41,712 nt of DNA from Chromatiales bacterium (GCA_003251535.1 QKFD01000006.1:1-41712); one strand, 5' to 3'. Shown: positions 20,977-29,602, numbered from the stretch's first letter. The notes: generated by a model not told the origin, from the sequence alone. Program-made: numbers and translations.

Positions 20977-21086
20977 TTAGATGCTGCCTCAACACCACCC
21001 AGCGCTGGCAAGGTGGGGAGTAGAGGGCGGATCGCCCTACCTTGGGAGATGTGAGAGGGATTTAGTAGGGGGGGAAAATCGAAGAG

Positions 21087-21124
21087 ACAGGCCGGCCCCA
21101 AAATAGATTTTGGGGCCGGCCTGT
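21087..21124. terminator. perfect 18-bp hairpin terminator after the carbonic-anhydrase-like gene
   Basis: Left arm 21087-21104 and right arm 21107-21124 are perfectly complementary over 18 bp (core GGCCGGCCCCAAAA / TTTTGGGGCCGGCC) with a 2-nt centre. It begins 5 bp past the stop of the carbonic-anhydrase-like gene. The A/T inner half and outer TGT/ACA arms make it work structurally in either direction; the T-tract is short on the minus strand. Confidence 0.75.
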
Positions 21125-21128
21125 TTAA

Positions 21129-21848
21129 TCACCGACCGGCGATGGAGCCGTAGACGGTGCGGTCGTTCAACGGCTGCAGATCCCGCGGCGGGCGTGCCTC
21201 AATGTTCTGGAGCTGCTGAATCTGCTCCGAGGAGGCCTCAAGCGGATACTGCATCACCACCCACTTCACCCCTTCGGTGCAGGGGGCAGTGGTGAGCGAG
21301 CCCTTATAAGCAAAGTAGCCCAGTTTGGTGGGCAGGAGACCAGAGATATCTACCTCACCCGGACCCCCTTCACCCAGTGCCTTGAGCAGTGCGCCGATGG
21401 CGGCGTTCTCCTCACCCGGCAGCATGAGCAGGCCCAACATGGCCATAGAGCCATCCGCCGACTCGTGCAGCAGGTCCAACTCCACCGGCGCATGACGCCC
21501 TTCGCGGGCGTGCTGGGCTGGGGCAGAGACAGAGAGCTGCTTGAGATCGAACATCTTGGGCTTCTCTTCCCCGACGTTCAGCGCCATACCACCACCATCC
21601 TTGACGGTGATAACGTCGCCATCACGGGCCACAGCGCCCACCTGATAGCTGAAATCGATCGGCTGGAGCTTCGCTGCTTGGGGAGTGGCGATATCTACGG
21701 GGGACTGTGCCTGACCACCCTCGCAGAGATTGCTGACCACTTCACTGCTTGTTGCCACCTCATCACTCTGTGGCGGGTTATTGGTACACCCGCCCATCGC
21801 CAGGATGGCGCTGACAATCACTCCTACTGAAAGAAGCCGGTTCTTCAC
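21129..21848 (-). CDS. alpha-carbonic-anhydrase-like lipoprotein without zinc ligands
   Basis: A 239-residue exported protein with a hydrophobic leader ending AMGGC (Cys21, a weak lipobox). The body matches bacterial alpha-carbonic anhydrases: QSPVDI, TVKDGGGMALNV, GSLTTAPCTEGVKWVV, and the disulfide Cys pair C42/C190. However the zinc site is gone. The family's FHFH is LSVS here (S106, S108), and the third ligand in EL-H-LVH is Asp125 (ELDLLH); the N-terminal HWGY segment is also missing. Hydration of CO2 is therefore unlikely. I choose GTG at 21848 because GGGAG lies 6 nt upstream; a GTG at 21869 is an alternative. Last gene of the cytochrome operon. Confidence 0.85.
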   Translation of the reverse strand: MKNRLLSVGVIVSAILAMGGCTNNPPQSDEVATSSEVVSNLCEGGQAQSPVDIATPQAAKLQPIDFSYQVGAVARDGDVITVKDGGGMALNVGEEKPKMFDLKQLSVSAPAQHAREGRHAPVELDLLHESADGSMAMLGLLMLPGEENAAIGALLKALGEGGPGEVDISGLLPTKLGYFAYKGSLTTAPCTEGVKWVVMQYPLEASSEQIQQLQNIEARPPRDLQPLNDRTVYGSIAGR

Positions 21849-21927
21849 CCTAATCTCCCTCGATTCCACGACTTATTGCGGCGCTGGGCCGCGCGTGGTT
21901 TGGCGTATGGAGGAAAGTCGGCAGACG

Positions 21928-21963
21928 CCCCCCCAGCGATGGCTAGCCAAATCGTTGGGGGGG
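21928..21963. terminator. GC-rich hairpin between cytochrome c and the CA-like gene
   Basis: Arms CCCCCCCAGCGAT (21928-21940) and ATCGTTGGGGGGG (21951-21963) pair over 13 bp with one G-T wobble and a 10-nt loop containing GGCTAGCC. It lies 21 bp past the cytochrome stop on the minus strand, in the 136-bp gap before the CA-like gene. It may act as an attenuator that lowers expression of the last gene, or as an mRNA-stability element; there is no U-tract. Confidence 0.45.
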
Positions 21964-21984
21964 GAGACGCCTACCGAACCTCTA

Positions 21985-22290
21985 TCAGGGACGCAGCGAA
22001 CTGAAGTAGGCCGCTGCGTTCGCCATATCGTCATCATTGAGGGCACCCACGATGCCCTGCATGGTGGGCTCAAGGCGGTCACCGCTCTTGAAGGCGCGCA
22101 GCTGTTTCAGTAGGTACTGCTCTTTCTGGCCAGCCAGATTGGGCCACATCGGGGTCACACCGTGACCATCAGCACCGTGACACGCCTTGCAGCGGGTCTC
22201 GGCGAGGACCTTACCAGCGCCCGCGTCAGCAGCCTGGGCAGAGTAGGTCATCAGCATCATCAGCGATGCCAGCACGACTTTCTTCATCAT
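21985..22290 (-). CDS. periplasmic monohaem class I cytochrome c
   Basis: A 101-residue precursor with a signal peptide ending YSAQA. The haem site is CKACH in TRCKACHGADGHGV, followed by MWPNLAGQKEQYLLKQLRAFKSGDR and an axial-Met candidate in PTMQGIVGAL. The length and layout are those of small c4/c5-like electron carriers. GGAG lies 7 nt before the first ATG. It is the middle gene of the tetrahaem/monohaem/CA-like operon and likely shuttles electrons to or from the tetrahaem protein. Confidence 0.93.
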   Translation of the reverse strand: MMKKVVLASLMMLMTYSAQAADAGAGKVLAETRCKACHGADGHGVTPMWPNLAGQKEQYLLKQLRAFKSGDRLEPTMQGIVGALNDDDMANAAAYFSSLRP

Positions 22291-22392
22291 TATTTAGCTC
22301 CTCAAACTAACTCCACGCCGGTGCGTGCCGCACTTTGCACGATCTCCGTACCGGCTTCTCCTGGCGAATAGAGATTAGGTTTTACCAATCGA

Positions 22393-23256
22393 TCAGAAGG
22401 GGTTAAAGAAACCTTCCCCTTGCGTATCAGCGGCAAGCGGCTGAGGCTCAGCAGCAGCAGGTGCTGGCGTCGCCGGGGTCAGCGGACGCGGCTCAGGCGC
22501 ACTCAGACCACCCTGCACATTGAACGTCTGGCGCAGGTCGGCTGGGATCCGCTGGATCGAAGGATCCATCACCCACTTCTCTTTGGTAGCCGTCTGGTAA
22601 GCGGGCAGGATGGAGTTCTTGAAGTCGCCAAGCGGCTGGATGTAAACCGGCGTCGGGTTGGAGACCACCAGCTTCGGGTCGGTCAGTGCATAGGTACCTG
22701 CACCAGCGGACTCGTTCATGGAGGAGAAGACGTGCGGCTTCTTCTCTTGTGCCAGCTGCTGGCCGTAGAACGCCTTGTCCGCCTTGGAGCCGTGGCAGAG
22801 GGCGCAGAACTGACCTACCTTGCTACCGCCACTGGTGTCTACGCGCAGGTAACGCCAGTTGGGGTTGGAGGGGTGGGGGTCATGGCAGCTGACGCACTGG
22901 ATGATGCCGTCCCGCAGTAGCTGGGGAGCCACATCAGCGATCTTCTTGTTGGGCTGCACGTTCACCGGGTGGGTCATATGCAGGTAGATAGGCTTGATAC
23001 CTGCACCACCATACTGCTCGGTGTTGTGGCAACCCAGGCAGAGCGCGGAGATGCCGTCGATGGGCTTACCGGTACGCGGGTTGGGGTACTTGGAATTATC
23101 AACTTTGAACAGTTTTTGCTGCTTGGCGTAGTGAGGGTCGTGGCACCCGAGACAGTCGAGTCCCTCGTGCGGCCCGTACGCGAGTGCCGGCCCTCCTGCA
23201 AACAACTGCACCGCCAGCGCTACGACCGCCAGAGTGACCCAGCGAGTCAGCTTCAT
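22393..23256 (-). CDS. secreted tetrahaem cytochrome c (doubled CxxCH motif type)
   Basis: A 287-residue protein with a signal peptide (residues 1-26, ending ALA). Four CxxCH sites are at residues 35-39 (CLGCH), 73-77 (CLGCH), 121-125 (CVSCH) and 151-155 (CALCH). Two are in the CHDPH context of the doubled-CxxCH family. Extra His residues at 30, 42, 93, 96, 127 and 175 could be distal ligands, giving bis-His haems. The C-terminal third has no haem, is Pro/Ala-rich and ends GFFNPF, an unusual aromatic tail. GGAGGAG sits right before the ATG at 23256. First gene of the operon; electron partner unknown, extracellular polymer formation is only a speculation. Confidence 0.9.
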   Translation of the reverse strand: MKLTRWVTLAVVALAVQLFAGGPALAYGPHEGLDCLGCHDPHYAKQQKLFKVDNSKYPNPRTGKPIDGISALCLGCHNTEQYGGAGIKPIYLHMTHPVNVQPNKKIADVAPQLLRDGIIQCVSCHDPHPSNPNWRYLRVDTSGGSKVGQFCALCHGSKADKAFYGQQLAQEKKPHVFSSMNESAGAGTYALTDPKLVVSNPTPVYIQPLGDFKNSILPAYQTATKEKWVMDPSIQRIPADLRQTFNVQGGLSAPEPRPLTPATPAPAAAEPQPLAADTQGEGFFNPF

Positions 23257-23971
23257 AGGCTCCTCCATTTGACTTGTTATTTCAGTTACGAAGACACACG
23301 GTTCGGGCGATGGATCCGAACCCACCGAACTACGCCCACTCTCTGCGCAGCATGACGACGGGCGCCCCTTCATTGATCGGGATGAGGCGTCGGCTACGAT
23401 AATCATCAATCATCGGAGGTTCGAAAAAGATGCTATCCACATCCCTGTGGGGCGCCCATTGCCGAATGGATCCTTGAAGACCAACTGCCGGCTGCGCCTG
23501 CCGCAGAATCCACAATGGGACCCGGCGACAACCGATGTTGAACATCGGCCTTATATTTTTTCTTTCCCCGCCCTTCGCTTCCAATTTCACAGCGCAGTCA
23601 ATGGTTTTTCATCCACCACTGTGCTGCCCGCTCAATCGGGGCCAAGACTACGCAGTTGATTCCCCTGCTGTCAATGCAAGATAAGACTTTGTGCTACAGC
23701 CGTTACTTTTGATTGACATTTTCACTTACCTTTGACGAAAACATTAGTAACTACTAATTTTCTAAAGCATTTTTTCAGCCCGTGGCTAACTATGGTATGG
23801 GGGGTGTTGTCAACCCCAGCGACCCATGAGGATATGGAAGGGCGTGGTCTGAAAAGTTGTATATGGTTATCATTGCTACACCCTCCTATCGGGAGGTGAC
23901 ATTGCGGCAACGCCTAAGGAGGGGAACCGTCGTACCCGCTCCAGACGCCCCAATACGCCACCGCCGATCCC
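23257..23971. promoter_or_regulatory. 715-bp divergent region with ATTAGTA-AC-TACTAAT palindrome
   Basis: No gene is supported here. Positions ~23690-23790 are clearly AT-richer than the surroundings. A perfect 7-bp inverted repeat with a 2-bp centre lies at 23743-23758. A TTGACG at 23732-23737 with a TAATTT at 23755-23760 (17-bp spacing) would make a weak plus-strand promoter overlapping the palindrome. It separates the tetrahaem cytochrome operon (minus) from the sugar dehydrogenase gene (plus), so it probably controls one or both. Confidence 0.4.
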
Positions 23972-25156
23972 GTGAACCGCTTAAGAGCCTGCCCTCGCCA
24001 ACCACCCCACCCATGCACCCACCGCCATCTACCTGGGTTGCTCCTTGCCCTCCTACTCCCCCTCACGGCCCATGCGGTCACCCTAGCCACCCAAACCGGC
24101 CCACTACGCCTTGAGGTGGTGACCGAATCGCTGGATCACCCCTGGGGGCTGGTCCAACTGCCCGACGACAGCCTGCTGGTCACCGAACGTTGCGGCCGGC
24201 TGCGCCACATTAATACGGACGGCACCCTCTCAGCCCCTTACACGGGGGTCCCCCCGGTCTATACCCACGGCAAGGGAGGACTGTTGGATGTCACCCTTGA
24301 TCCGGCGTTTAGCCAAAACCAGCGGATCTACCTCGCCTACGCCGAGGCCGATCCAGCGGATCCGCGCCGTGCCGCCACCGCGGTGGCCCGGGGGCGCCTA
24401 GAGCCCACGGGGCTGAGTGAGGTCACGGTGATCTTCCGCCAGCTCCCCAAGGTGGAGAGTGAGCCGACCCAGTTCGGTGCGCGGCTGCTCTTCGCGCCCG
24501 ATGGCAACCTGTTTGTCACCCTCGGTGAGCGCTATCTAGGCGCACCGGCACAGGACAACCACAACCACCTCGGCACCATTGTCCGCATCACCGCGGAGGG
24601 TAGCGTGCCGCCCGACAACCCCTTGGTAGGACGCGCCGACGCGCTACCGGAGATCTGGTCCTTCGGACACCGCAATGTCCAGGGGGCGGCCATCCACCCC
24701 AGTAGTGGGGAGCTTTGGAGCGTCGAGCATGGGCCGCACGGTGGCGATGAACTCAACATCGCCCGGCCGGGCCGCAACTACGGCTGGCCCCTGGTGAGTT
24801 GGGGGAACAACTACGACGGCAGCCCCATACCCGGTCCGCCGGTACGGCCCGATCTCGCCCAGGCGATCTTCCAATGGACGCCCGCCATCGCCCCCTCGGG
24901 CATGACCTTCTACACCGCCAACCGCATCCCCGGCTGGCACGGCAATCTGCTCGTGGGGGGATTAATGGCGCGGGCCATTGTGCGCATGGAGCAGAACGGC
25001 CGCACCGCCCGGGAGGTGGAGCGGATCCCCATTGGGGCGCGGGTGCGCACCCTACTCCAGGGGCATCACGGGGAGCTCTATGTGCTGACCGATGAGACCC
25101 ACGGCCAGCTGCTGCGCCTGCTGCCCGCCACGGCGGAGAGCCCCTTGACGCCCTAA
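23972..25156 (+). CDS. PQQ-dependent aldose sugar dehydrogenase-like secreted protein
   Basis: A 394-residue six-bladed beta-propeller of the soluble glucose/aldose dehydrogenase (YliI-like) family. Residues 1-36 are an Arg/His-rich start plus hydrophobic leader ending LTAHA. Visible family segments are LDHPWGLVQLPDDSLLVTER, GGLLDVTLDPAF, SFGHRNVQG with its His, VEHGPHGGDELN and YGWPLVSWG. It oxidises aldoses with PQQ and passes electrons to periplasmic acceptors, which the neighbouring cytochromes could provide (inference). Start is GTG at 23972 with no good ribosome site; the true start may lie a little downstream. PQQ biosynthesis genes are not in the window. Confidence 0.85.
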   Translation: MNRLRACPRQPPHPCTHRHLPGLLLALLLPLTAHAVTLATQTGPLRLEVVTESLDHPWGLVQLPDDSLLVTERCGRLRHINTDGTLSAPYTGVPPVYTHGKGGLLDVTLDPAFSQNQRIYLAYAEADPADPRRAATAVARGRLEPTGLSEVTVIFRQLPKVESEPTQFGARLLFAPDGNLFVTLGERYLGAPAQDNHNHLGTIVRITAEGSVPPDNPLVGRADALPEIWSFGHRNVQGAAIHPSSGELWSVEHGPHGGDELNIARPGRNYGWPLVSWGNNYDGSPIPGPPVRPDLAQAIFQWTPAIAPSGMTFYTANRIPGWHGNLLVGGLMARAIVRMEQNGRTAREVERIPIGARVRTLLQGHHGELYVLTDETHGQLLRLLPATAESPLTP

Positions 25157-25200
25157 CGGCGCTTCCTGAAAGCGGGGGTTCCTATGCGCGGGAAGATCGC

Positions 25201-25209
25201 TGTTATGAT
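25201..25209 (+). promoter_or_regulatory. possible extended -10 promoter of the formate dehydrogenase operon
   Basis: TG-T-TATGAT at 25201-25209 fits an extended -10 element, with transcription expected near 25216 and a leader of about 20 nt before the diaphorase ATG. No convincing -35 box is seen. Confidence 0.35.
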
Positions 25210-25236
25210 TCTGTTTCCGCTCCCTGGGTCGGCCCT

Positions 25237-26844
25237 ATGTCCAAAAATCTACAGTCGCTCGCCCGCCCCTCCGCCACTGGCGAAACCCCCTTTACCCGGC
25301 TCGGACAGGCCGCAGCGGAGGGACCTCTCACCCCCGCGGCCTTAGCGGCACTGGCCGCCAGCCAGCACTACCCCGCCGCCCCCTTACTCGGCACGCTGTC
25401 GTTCTATGACTTTCTGCGTCCAGAGCAGGGACATAAGCGGGCCTGGCTCTGCCACGGTACCGCCTGCCGCTTCTCCAGTGGACAGGGGCAGGCGCGGGCC
25501 GCCCTGGCAGCGCACTACCCGGCGGAGGAGATCGGTGAGATGGCCTGTGTCGGCCACTGCTACCATGGTGGCGGCCTGGTGGCGGCCGGCCGGAGCCTTG
25601 ATGCCGAGAGCCTGCACCTACTCGACAGCGCAGACCCAGCCGCGCCGATCCCCTTTCACTGCCTGGCCCGTCAGCCGGTGCTCAGTGGCCCCCTCCCCGA
25701 CCTAACCACCCTCTACGCCGCCCTCGCCCTCCCCCCCGCCCAGCTACTGGCAGAACTCAACCACTCCGGCCTGCGTGGCCGCGGCGGGGCGGGCTTCCCC
25801 TTCGCCCGTAAGCTAAGCGCCTGCATGGCGGCACCAGCGGGGCAGAAGTACGTGGTATGTAACGCCGACGAAGGCGATCCCGGGGCCTTCAGCGACCGCT
25901 GGCTGCTGGAGGAGCAGCCCCACCGGGTACTCGCCGGGATGGCCGCAGCGGCCCTCGCCTGCGGCGCCGACCGCTGCATCATCTATCTGCGGGCCGAATA
26001 CCCCCAGGCCTTGCCGCGCTTACAGCAGGCCATCGCAGAGTTGGCGGCGACACCGTTCCAGCAGCAGAGCGGCCTCCATTTTCAGGTGGTGCAGGGGGCC
26101 GGGGCCTATATCTGCGGAGAGGAGACGGCACTCCTCAACTCCATTGAGGGGCGCCGCCCCGAGGTGCGGGTACGGCCCCCCTTTCCGGCCCAGGCGGGCC
26201 TCTTCGACCGGCCGACCCTCCTCAGCAACGTTGAGACCTTCGCCGCCCTCCCCTGGATCCTCCAGCATGGGGGGGCGGCCTATGCCGCCATCGGCACCGA
26301 GAGGAGCAGTGGCACCAAACTGGTCAGCCTCGATCACCGCTTCCTCCGCCCCGGTGTCTACGAGGTGGAGATGGGCATGGGGCTGGCCGATCTCATCCAG
26401 GCGGCGGGGGGGCTACGGGAGCCCATCAAGGCCCTCCAGATAGGGGGTCCGCTAGGGGGGATCATCCCCTTCGATCAGCTCCCCCCACTGACGCTCGATT
26501 TCGAGTCGTTCCAACGCCACGGCTTCCTACTTGGCCACGCCGGGGTGATCGCCCTGCCGACCACCCTCTCGCTAGTGGAGTTTGCCATCCACCTGTTTGG
26601 TTACATGGCGGACGAGTCGTGCGGCAAGTGCGTCCCCTGTCGCCTCGGCACCCGCAGCGGCCACCACCTGCTGCAACAGGCCGCGACCGGCACCCCCATC
26701 GACCGGGCCAGTTTCGACGAGCTACTCACCACCCTGGCAGATGGCTCGCTCTGCGCCCTCGGCGGCGGTCTGCCACTCCCCATGCGCAACCTCCTGGATC
26801 ACTTCCCGGAGGAGTTCGCCCCCCTCTGGTCGAGTGCGGGTTGA
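25237..26844 (+). CDS. NAD-linked diaphorase subunit, NuoE-NuoF fusion (FdsGB/HoxF-like)
   Basis: A 535-residue protein with two parts. Residues ~20-130 are a thioredoxin-like NuoE domain with [2Fe-2S] ligands C72, C77, C104 and C108. The NuoF part has the NADH/FMN motifs GRGGAGFPFARKL (from 181) and CNADEGDPGAFSDR, GAGAYICGEETALLNSIEG, and the [4Fe-4S] ligands C462, C465, C468 and C506. It moves electrons between NAD(H) and FeS clusters. The fused layout occurs in HoxF of NAD-linked hydrogenases, but the next gene, 40 bp on, is a formate dehydrogenase, so it most likely serves as FdsG+FdsB. It might also serve the convergent hydrogenase. Confidence 0.9.
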   Translation: MSKNLQSLARPSATGETPFTRLGQAAAEGPLTPAALAALAASQHYPAAPLLGTLSFYDFLRPEQGHKRAWLCHGTACRFSSGQGQARAALAAHYPAEEIGEMACVGHCYHGGGLVAAGRSLDAESLHLLDSADPAAPIPFHCLARQPVLSGPLPDLTTLYAALALPPAQLLAELNHSGLRGRGGAGFPFARKLSACMAAPAGQKYVVCNADEGDPGAFSDRWLLEEQPHRVLAGMAAAALACGADRCIIYLRAEYPQALPRLQQAIAELAATPFQQQSGLHFQVVQGAGAYICGEETALLNSIEGRRPEVRVRPPFPAQAGLFDRPTLLSNVETFAALPWILQHGGAAYAAIGTERSSGTKLVSLDHRFLRPGVYEVEMGMGLADLIQAAGGLREPIKALQIGGPLGGIIPFDQLPPLTLDFESFQRHGFLLGHAGVIALPTTLSLVEFAIHLFGYMADESCGKCVPCRLGTRSGHHLLQQAATGTPIDRASFDELLTTLADGSLCALGGGLPLPMRNLLDHFPEEFAPLWSSAG

Positions 26845-26884
26845 TCCCCGTGCCGCCTCCAGCGCAGCCCACGGCAGGTACCAC

Positions 26885-29602
26885 GTGACCCCTCAACTCG
26901 CCTACATCGACGGCCACCCCTACCCCATCAACGCCGGCGAAACGCTCTACGAGTTTGTCTCGCGCCACCAAGGGGAGGAGACCATCCCGGTCCTCTGCCA
27001 CGACGTCGCCCTGGAGCCCTTTGGGGCCTGCCGCCTCTGTAGTGTCGAGGTGGCCAACGACGCCAACGGGGCGCGGCGGGTAGTAGCCGCCTGCCACACC
27101 CCTGTGGTCGCCGATCAGCAGATCTTCCCGCGCTCGCCCCGCATCGAACGGCTGCGCCGCTCCATCTTGGAGCTGCTGCTTACCGACTACCCCCCGGAGC
27201 GGCTGCAACCTGCCCCAGGGGAGCGCCCCACCCCCTTCCAGGCCATCGTGGCGCGCTACCAACCCAGTGCCAGCCGCTACCCCCACCTTGCCGCCCCGGC
27301 CGCCGCGGAGAGTGATCACCCCTACCTGCGCTTCGACGGCAGTGAGTGCATCCGCTGCTACCGCTGCATCCGCGCCTGTGACGAGATCCAGGGGCGTTTT
27401 GCCCTGGCAATGTATGGCCGCGGCCAACACAATCGGGTGATCCGCGGCCTCGCTAGTGACTTCATGGCCAGCACCTGCGTCTCCTGCGGCCGCTGCGTGC
27501 AGAGCTGTCCCAGCAATGCCCTGACCGATCGCTACCGCGCCAAGACCACCGCCTACGACCAGCGCGTGCGCACCGTCTGTACCTACTGCGGCGTGGGCTG
27601 CAATCTGGAGGTGCTGGTCAAGGAGGGCGCCATCCAGGCGGTGAGTGCTGCGGAGGATGCCCCAGTCAATCGGGGCCACACCTGCCTCAAGGGGCGCTAC
27701 GCCTTCGAGTATCACCGCCACCCGGATCGGCTCCGTACCCCCCTGGTGCGACGCGCCGGCCAACTCCAGCCAGCGAGTTGGGATGAGGCGCTCGACTATG
27801 TGGCGCAGCGCCTCCAGGCCATCACCACCGCCCACGGCGCCGACGCCGTGGCCGGGATCTCTTCGGCCCGCTGCACCAACGAAGAGAACTACTTGATGCA
27901 GAAGCTGCTGCGGGCGGTGATCGGCAGCAACCACATCGACGGCTGCGCCCGCGTCTGTCACGCCCCCACCGCCTATGGGATGCAGCAGACCTTTGGCACC
28001 GGGGCCGCCACCAACTCCATCGACGAGATCGAGTTGGCCGACTGCCTACTGGTGATCGGCGCCAACCCCACCGACGCCCACCCGGTGACCGGCGCCCGCC
28101 TCAAGCAGCGGGCCCTCAAGGGGGTGCCGCTCATTGTCATCGATCCACGCCGCACCGAGCTGGCCGCCCTCGCTACCCTCCACCTCCAGCTGCGACCTGG
28201 CAGCAACGTGGCCCTGCTCGGCCTGATGGCCCACTACATCGTCGCCCACGGCTGGCTCAACGAGGCCTTTATCGCCGAGCGTACCGAGGGGTTTGAGGCG
28301 TTCCGGCATGAGCTAATGGCGCTCGATCCCGACGCCATCGAGCAGATCACCGGGGTACCCCAGGCGCAGGTCCGGGAGGCGGCCCGTCTCTACGCCCAGG
28401 CAGAGCGGGCGATGGAGTTCCACGGGCTGGGGGTCACCGAGCACTACCAGGGGAGCCGGGCCATCATGGCCATCACCGCCCTCGCCCTACTCACCGGCCA
28501 GGTGGGCCGCCCAGGTACCGGGATCAACCCGCTCCGCGGCCAGAATAATGTCCAGGGGGCGGCCGATATGGGGGTACAACCCAACCTCGGTCCGGGTTAC
28601 CTCGATCTCACCGATCCCGCGGTGCGGGATCACTACCGCCACCACTGGGGCCGTGCGGTGCCCACCCACAGCGGCTACAAGATCCCGGAGATGTTCCGGG
28701 CCGCCCGCGAGGGCCAGCTGAAGGCGCTCTGGGTGGTGGGGGAGGATCTGCTCCAGACCGATCCCAACACCTGCGAGGTGGAGGCGGCGCTGGGTGGATT
28801 GGAGTTTTTGGTGGTGCAGGAGCTATTTCTCACCGCCACCGCCGCCCAGGCCGATGTGGTGCTCCCCGCCAGCTCCCACTTTGAGAAGAGTGGCACCTTC
28901 ACCAATGGGGAGCGGCGCATCCAGCGGGTCAACCAGGCCATCGAGCCCCTGGCCGGGACCCGACCGGACGGGCAGATCCTGGTGGATGTGATGAGGCGAC
29001 TCGGCTACCCGCAAGCGGGCTACGACGCCCCCACCCATCTCCAGGAGATCGCCCAAGTCGTGCCCTTCTTTGCCGGCGTCACCTGGGAGCGGCTAGGAGA
29101 ACACGGCCTCCAGTGGCCAGTATCGGCGGAGGGAAGCGGCACCGCCATCCTGCACCGTGAGCAGTTCGCCCTTGGCCGCGGCCGCTTCCGCTTTCAGCCC
29201 TTCACGGCCAGCCCGGAGTTGCAGAGTGGGGAGGCGGAGTACCCCTATCTACTCACCACAGGCCGCCGCCTGGAGCACTACAACTGCGGCAGCATGACCC
29301 GACGCACCCCCAACGTCCAACTAGTGGGGCGGGATCGCCTCCACATCCACCCGCAGGACGCCGCCCAATACGGCATTACCGAGGGCGATGGGGTGGCTGT
29401 CACCTCCCGCCAGGGGACCACCCACCTCGCCGCCTACCTCACCGATGAACTGGCACCTGGAGTGCTGTTCACCACCTTCCACTTCCCCGAGGTGGCCATC
29501 AACCGCCTCACTGGACCGGTGGCGGATGAGTTTACCCTGACCCCGGAGTTCAAGCTGGTACGAGTGCGCATAGCGCGTCAAGGTGATGCCCTCTCCGCAT
29601 GA
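26885..29602 (+). CDS. NAD-dependent formate dehydrogenase, molybdopterin alpha subunit (FdsA-like)
   Basis: A 905-residue cytoplasmic enzyme. N-terminal [2Fe-2S] ferredoxin: C38, C49, C52, C70. Two [4Fe-4S] sites: C155/158/161/165 and C198/201/204/208. Molybdopterin domain [4Fe-4S]: C232, C235, C239, C267. The metal-ligand motif RVCHAPT gives Cys358 followed by His359, so this is a Cys-type, not Sec-type, formate dehydrogenase. The His/Cys cluster usual in FdsA/NuoG after the ferredoxin is missing (DYPPER instead of a DHPLDC-like motif). It oxidises formate to CO2 or the reverse. GTG at 26885 is the start, just before conserved sequence; the frame is open back to 26582 inside the diaphorase gene. 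No FdhD/FdsC-type gene is seen. Confidence 0.9.
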   Translation: MTPQLAYIDGHPYPINAGETLYEFVSRHQGEETIPVLCHDVALEPFGACRLCSVEVANDANGARRVVAACHTPVVADQQIFPRSPRIERLRRSILELLLTDYPPERLQPAPGERPTPFQAIVARYQPSASRYPHLAAPAAAESDHPYLRFDGSECIRCYRCIRACDEIQGRFALAMYGRGQHNRVIRGLASDFMASTCVSCGRCVQSCPSNALTDRYRAKTTAYDQRVRTVCTYCGVGCNLEVLVKEGAIQAVSAAEDAPVNRGHTCLKGRYAFEYHRHPDRLRTPLVRRAGQLQPASWDEALDYVAQRLQAITTAHGADAVAGISSARCTNEENYLMQKLLRAVIGSNHIDGCARVCHAPTAYGMQQTFGTGAATNSIDEIELADCLLVIGANPTDAHPVTGARLKQRALKGVPLIVIDPRRTELAALATLHLQLRPGSNVALLGLMAHYIVAHGWLNEAFIAERTEGFEAFRHELMALDPDAIEQITGVPQAQVREAARLYAQAERAMEFHGLGVTEHYQGSRAIMAITALALLTGQVGRPGTGINPLRGQNNVQGAADMGVQPNLGPGYLDLTDPAVRDHYRHHWGRAVPTHSGYKIPEMFRAAREGQLKALWVVGEDLLQTDPNTCEVEAALGGLEFLVVQELFLTATAAQADVVLPASSHFEKSGTFTNGERRIQRVNQAIEPLAGTRPDGQILVDVMRRLGYPQAGYDAPTHLQEIAQVVPFFAGVTWERLGEHGLQWPVSAEGSGTAILHREQFALGRGRFRFQPFTASPELQSGEAEYPYLLTTGRRLEHYNCGSMTRRTPNVQLVGRDRLHIHPQDAAQYGITEGDGVAVTSRQGTTHLAAYLTDELAPGVLFTTFHFPEVAINRLTGPVADEFTLTPEFKLVRVRIARQGDALSA

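Noticed and set aside
21129-21848. Annotating a functional carbonic anhydrase
   Set aside because: All three zinc-binding His positions are replaced, so activity is not supported despite the fold.
26582-26884. Extension of the formate dehydrogenase frame upstream
   Set aside because: It overlaps the conserved end of the diaphorase gene in another frame and is Ser/Arg/Pro-rich; family sequence begins right after GTG 26885.
26726-27961. Long open frame (411 codons) antisense to the formate dehydrogenase gene
   Set aside because: Low-complexity Gly/Val/Ala sequence with no domain; a GC-rich shadow of a gene with clear FeS and molybdopterin motifs.
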